Assembly (NCBI GenBank): GCA_026874595.1
Contig: CM049315.1
Coordinates: forward strand, 74,662,401 to 74,726,400
DNA: 64,000 nucleotides
Direction of reading: 5' to 3'
From: Sipunculus nudus
Taxonomy: Eukaryota; Annelida; Sipuncula; Golfingiida; Sipunculidae
Shown here one piece after another: positions 60,683 to 64,000 of the stretch. Made by a program: the position numbers and the translations under genes. Each line of letters begins with the position of its first letter. Within the stretch, counting starts at the first letter, position 1. Below the pieces are notes generated by a model that saw only the letters and a program-made list of their open reading frames with translations, searched no databases and had not been told where the DNA came from.

Positions 60683-60957
60683 TGATAATACCTGTCATGT
60701 GATGTATTGCTTTCCTTTGATTGGTTGATGCCAAAGCTATCATGACAATACTTGTCATGTGATATATTGCTCTACTTTGACTTGATGAGACAGAGTTATT
60801 AAGATAAAACTTGTCATGTGACATATTGCTTTCCTTTGATTGGATGATGCCAAAGCTATTATGATAATACTTGTCATGTGATATATTGTTTTCCTTTGAT
60901 TGGAGGATGCCAGAGATATAATGATGCCCCTTGTCATATGATACCTATTTCTTTGAT
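60683..60957 (+). repeat. 60-bp tandem repeat, five units
   Basis: CTTTGATTGG (or a variant) occurs at about 60,715, 60,775, 60,834, 60,894 and 60,951. TCATGTGA (or a variant) occurs at about 60,694, 60,754, 60,812, 60,872 and 60,932. A typical unit has acttgtcatgtgatatattg, ctttcctttgattggatgat and gccaaagctattatgata. Confidence 0.92.
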
Positions 60958-61734
60958 ATAACAGGATCATGGCCGTGCAACTGGGAAATTCACACTCAGT
61001 TACAATATGCTCAATGTAAAGGTCAAGGCCATGTAAAATAGACAGAGGCAATTATCAGACCCAAGGTACCTTAAAAGGCCCAAGAGTTTAGAAACCAAAA
61101 TGAGTTATGCGACTAATGTCTCACATTCAAATCCCATGACACAATACCTGACTGGAAGATGAAAGTTACTCCTTTTTCAGAAGATATGCATCCCTTAAGG
61201 GGGATACTAAATTTAATTTTAACAAAGCAAAAATAACAAGTATAAAGGGTTCATTCTGCATTGCAGATGATGTACGGGACCTAAGCCCACTTGATTCCTA
61301 CAGGAATTCAACAATGGTAGTTCAGCAGTTAAAAGACGTCAGGACAGGACATATAGGATCTAGCACACATCATGAGTTTTTTCACAGAGAGGAATCTGGC
61401 GAAGCTTCAACTCTGATGTATTATGCAATTTCCTGCTGGTTCAAGTAATGTCCTGTAGCTGTTGATGCATGTTAGGCCATGCCAAAAAATATATATTTTT
61501 TTACAGACTGTCATGAAAAAATTATTTATTATTTTACTTGGTGAGACACATTGCATGAAATTTTGCCACTTTGTTCGAAGAAGACCCAAAAATGTAATTT
61601 AATTTCACGAAAAGGCACATATGAAAAGTTTAACCACTTTTAAATTAAACCTGAAGTAATAAAAATTTTGCATTATAATTGTACATAATGTTGTCTTTTG
61701 AGGAACTGAGTCAAACTTAGCAACAAGCAATATT
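60958..61734. other. Upstream DNA, nothing recognisable
   Basis: No supported features. Confidence 0.4.
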
Positions 61735-62195
61735 AAAGGTGCCCATTAACCTACCTTCTGAAAAATAATTTATGTGATTTCTGGCTTCTTCTGTGTATAT
61801 ATTAATGATCTAAGGGTAATTCTGATTATGAAAAGTTCTTAGAACACCTCCATGAAGGTTGTGTGAACTTGTTTATCAACAACATGTTTGTAAACACAGC
61901 AGTGTTTACACAACATGTAACCTAAGGTGGTAGGTTGCATATATGTGGAGGTATAAAGGTCACTTGATGCAAAAAGCCATTTGCAAAGCTCTGGCTTATC
62001 AGACTTACTGCCAGATACCCTTGTTGAATTAGTTTTGATTATTTTGGCGGGCCACCAGATATTATAATCACTTGGATATAAACAAAACAAGCAGCCTGTA
62101 TGCAGTGATATCCATGTTTTCTGGCCTATTTTAATGAAAGCTCCAAGGGATTACCTTTAGTTTATAAAGGTCAGATAGGTGATTGGGCCCCTTTC
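61735..62195 (-). mobile_element. TIR element (family Y), copy 2, inverted relative to copy 1
   Basis: Minus-strand sequence runs AAAGGGGCCCAATCACCTATC ... ggtaggttaatgggcacctt and matches 53,926-54,392 throughout. An 83-codon minus-strand frame is repeat-derived and parallels the one in copy 1. Confidence 0.75.
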
Positions 62196-62381
62196 ATACT
62201 GAGGGCTTTGTGGACATTCACATGATCTTCGAAAAGAGGATCTTTGATACACAGTAGCAGAGACTCTCCCTGGGACGACAATTTTTTGGGGTGTGGCTTT
62301 AGAGCTGCATTCTATGAGTATATAGGGTGAAGATTAACGGTATAGAAGGCCTACAGATAAATAACAGTACTTGGAACTTAC
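62196..62381 (-). other. Sequence following the candidate alternative first exon
   Basis: If the exon at 62382-62436 is real, this is the start of its intron. No repeat recognised. Confidence 0.3.
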
Positions 62382-62436
62382 CTGATCTTCATTCTTCTAT
62401 GAACTCCGTCATAGAATCATTGTGACCCTGGTCATC
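62382..62436 (-). CDS. Candidate alternative first exon (or 5' UTR exon) of the KLHL gene
   Basis: On the minus strand an acceptor-like cattatttttaag precedes a 55-nt segment that ends in a canonical donor (..ATCAG|GTAAGT, GT starts at 62381). The last ATG (62392) reads ATG AAG ATC AG, phase 2, so joining to the exon at 9478 gives Met-Lys-Ile-Arg-Tyr-Leu-Val-His. The 49849-50054 exon also ends ..ATC AG at phase 2, so both would supply Ile-Arg. All other frames in the segment contain stops, which excludes an ordinary internal coding exon. Two short upstream ORFs precede the final ATG (MTRVTMIL and MTEFIEE). It could instead be non-coding UTR spliced to the 50-kb exon, or a chance pairing of splice motifs. 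Confidence 0.42.
62389..62435 (-). promoter_or_regulatory. Chain of two uORFs linked by ATGA stop-start overlaps
   Basis: uORF1 (62435-62409) ends in TGA overlapping the ATG of uORF2. uORF2 (62412-62389) ends in TGA overlapping the last ATG of the segment (62392). Each step changes frame. All four ATGs in the 55-nt segment sit in ATGA. Confidence 0.45.
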
Positions 62437-62639
62437 CTTAAAAATAATGAAACATTTCAAATAAATGATTCCATTCCAAAAGATGAAATGAAAATATTTG
62501 AAATAACGCATTCAATTTTAAAATGAAATTTCTTTTACAGCGTATTACCCATACATTTACTGTGTCAGGTAGGATTATAAGCTGGTATAGCTATATACCG
62601 TTTAAAAATTTATTTTAAATCTGTAGTTTAGGGAAACAT

Positions 62640-62800
62640 TTGGGCATAATGATTAGGGCTTTGGACTTGAAACTTCTATGTTGTGGGTTTAAGTCCTGTT
62701 CAGAAGCGGTTCCACACAAAGTGATTAAGTCTTTACCACATGTGTCACGGTGCACCCTCACCACCCAGTAATCAACACGAACTGGTCATGGGCACCAGAC
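62640..62800 (+). repeat. tRNA-Ser-like SINE
   Basis: ATGATTAGGGCTTTGGACTT and gaaacttc resemble the D-arm to anticodon region of a serine tRNA, followed by a decayed B box (TGGGTTTAAGTCC). The body is cacggtgcaccctcaccacc and cagtaatcaac. It does not fold as an intact tRNA. Confidence 0.5.
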
Positions 62801-62959
62801 AAATGTAAAATAAATATTTTTTTCTGGAATTTAGGCTTTATGGGTTATATGCTCCCAGGGAGCTACTAAGAAAATCTACAAGAATAAGCAGGTCTGACAG
62901 ACTGGGAAGGCAAAGTGTCAAGTCAGATAAGACTGACATCCTTGCTGACATTAATTATA

Positions 62960-63231
62960 AATACATCCTAATTTGTGTGTGGTTTGTTCACAACATAACT
63001 CACCCAGTCATGAACAGAATCTCATAAAACTTTAGGTGGATTGAGAGAATAGGCCAAAGAAGAAAAGGTTTTGGTGTGGATCTGGAATATAACTGGGATT
63101 CAAGAACATGATCAAGGAATATTCACGAATGTAGAGTCACTAATGCACATGCAAATGAACCTGGGAACATGGGCTTAACAAGTGAATGCCCAAATGGGGG
63201 GACTTGTATTTCTTAGAATGCAGATTTCTAG
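62960..63231 (+). mobile_element. Helentron-like element, copy F (5'-truncated)
   Basis: Begins in the GT-rich tract and retains the body (gttcacaacataactca, ccagtcatgaacagaatctc) and the 3' end (ttcttagaatgcAGATTTCTAG before TT). Confidence 0.75.
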
Positions 63232-64000
63232 TTGTACCTGTTTATGATCTGACTTTTCAGATTTATCCTGCACAAATATGGTGCCCACTTCATTCAGAGA
63301 GATGGTAATCATTTTATCAAACAATAAATTGAGAAAATTTTACATCAATCACATGAAGAATTATGCAAGATTGCTTCCTGTTTTGTTACATCAATAACAC
63401 TTTTACCTGATACTTTTTCACTACATTTTTAGTTCAAACTAATTACCTGAAAATACAACTAAACAGAATGAACCTAGCAAAGAGGGGTTGCTGAAACAAT
63501 AGAACATAGCTTAGACAAGACTTACATTATTATTTCATGTGATTAACTTTCCTTTAATAAAAAGCTGAAGAGTGGGTAATATTGTGATAAGTTTAATAGT
63601 GTAAACATAAAGTCCATATACATATCTATGTTTGGTAAGTTCTGTACAACTCTGTGATTGCACAAGCAAAGTTTTTTCTGAATTGTGTTAGTTCGAAGGG
63701 CACTACCGTAAAGTTCTCAACAGAATACGCTGCCTCATTAGAAGACGCATCCCATTTTTGCTCAGAATGTTTAGTCACTGATGCACACATACTACTTCAG
63801 CTATAGTCCCTAACAGAATACACACCCAAATTTAGCTCAAACCTACACAACTCCTACATTATATGATAGAATCCAAAAATCTTAGATTACCATGTATTCA
63901 CATAAAACAACAAACACTTTATAAAATTTTTTTTATTCGTTTAACAAAACATTCAGCGCACTGATGATACAATGGCCAGGAATGAGCTCACGCCCGGAAT
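63232..64000. other. Right margin, nothing recognisable
   Basis: AT-rich sequence; the last 40 bases become more GC-rich. No gene seen. Confidence 0.4.

Noticed and set aside
60279-61051. 181- and 98-codon minus-strand frames with SNQRKAIYHMT repeats
   Set aside because: Generated by the 60-bp tandem array (again a multiple of three), with no recognisable domain outside it.
53926-62195. Two similar small proteins (plus strand about 54.1 kb, minus strand about 61.9 kb) sharing IIKTNSTR
   Set aside because: They come from the same inverted TIR element copies. Similarity extends beyond the frames at DNA level, and stops and starts are not conserved.

Overview
This is eukaryotic genomic DNA with spliceosomal introns, AT-rich and almost entirely non-coding. 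It most likely comes from a lophotrochozoan, probably a mollusc of bivalve type. That assignment is an inference from three things: the repeat styles (GGAC/AGAC-rich tails followed by a palindromic AGCTCAG..CTGAGCT end, short GCCTCC..GGAGGC elements with a 3' hairpin, tRNA-headed SINEs), the intron size, and the one clear gene. No operon, phage, plasmid, rRNA or CRISPR signal was seen.

The only securely identifiable gene is on the minus strand: the 5' part of a KLHL1/4/5-type BTB-kelch protein, a predicted Cullin-3 substrate adaptor. The exon at 9159-9478 encodes the linker and the N-terminal half of the BTB domain and ends in a canonical donor. The exon at 49849-50054 encodes a Gly/Asn-rich N-terminus with an upstream in-frame stop. 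It splices in phase (phase 2, AG|G = Arg) across an intron of about 40.4 kb. A 55-nt exon-like segment at 62382-62436 ends in the same ..ATC AG|GTAAGT and could be an alternative first exon encoding only Met-Lys-Ile before the shared Arg. The rest of BTB, plus BACK and the kelch propeller, must lie beyond the left edge of the window.

Left to right: 1-9158 is the next intron (repeats, a nested transposon pair at 4438-5001, a monomer array at 5985-7646, and a 20-bp minisatellite at 8750-9150 made of copies of the exon's own splice donor). From 9479 to 49848 lies the giant intron, with a 5-kb composite repeat block (13.8-18.8 kb), TIR elements, SINEs, minisatellites, and a GC-richer exon-like island on the plus strand (36969-37354) that may be a nested gene. 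From 50055 to 64000 lie the 5' UTR and upstream DNA. This part holds a 260-280-bp satellite with GGTGGCGCCACC palindromes, two tRNA-like SINE heads, a small-ORF locus with a 39-bp minisatellite (55.5-56.2 kb), a 60-bp tandem array with TCF/LEF-like and E-box motifs (60.7-60.95 kb) and the candidate alternative exon.

Most short open frames are chance or repeat-derived. The most interesting signals are the donor-derived minisatellite beside the KLHL donor, the stop-start (ATGA) overlaps at both candidate KLHL start codons, the Helentron-like family with a TIR element nested in its 3' hairpin, and the recurrent GGTGGCGCCACC palindrome shared by otherwise different satellites.
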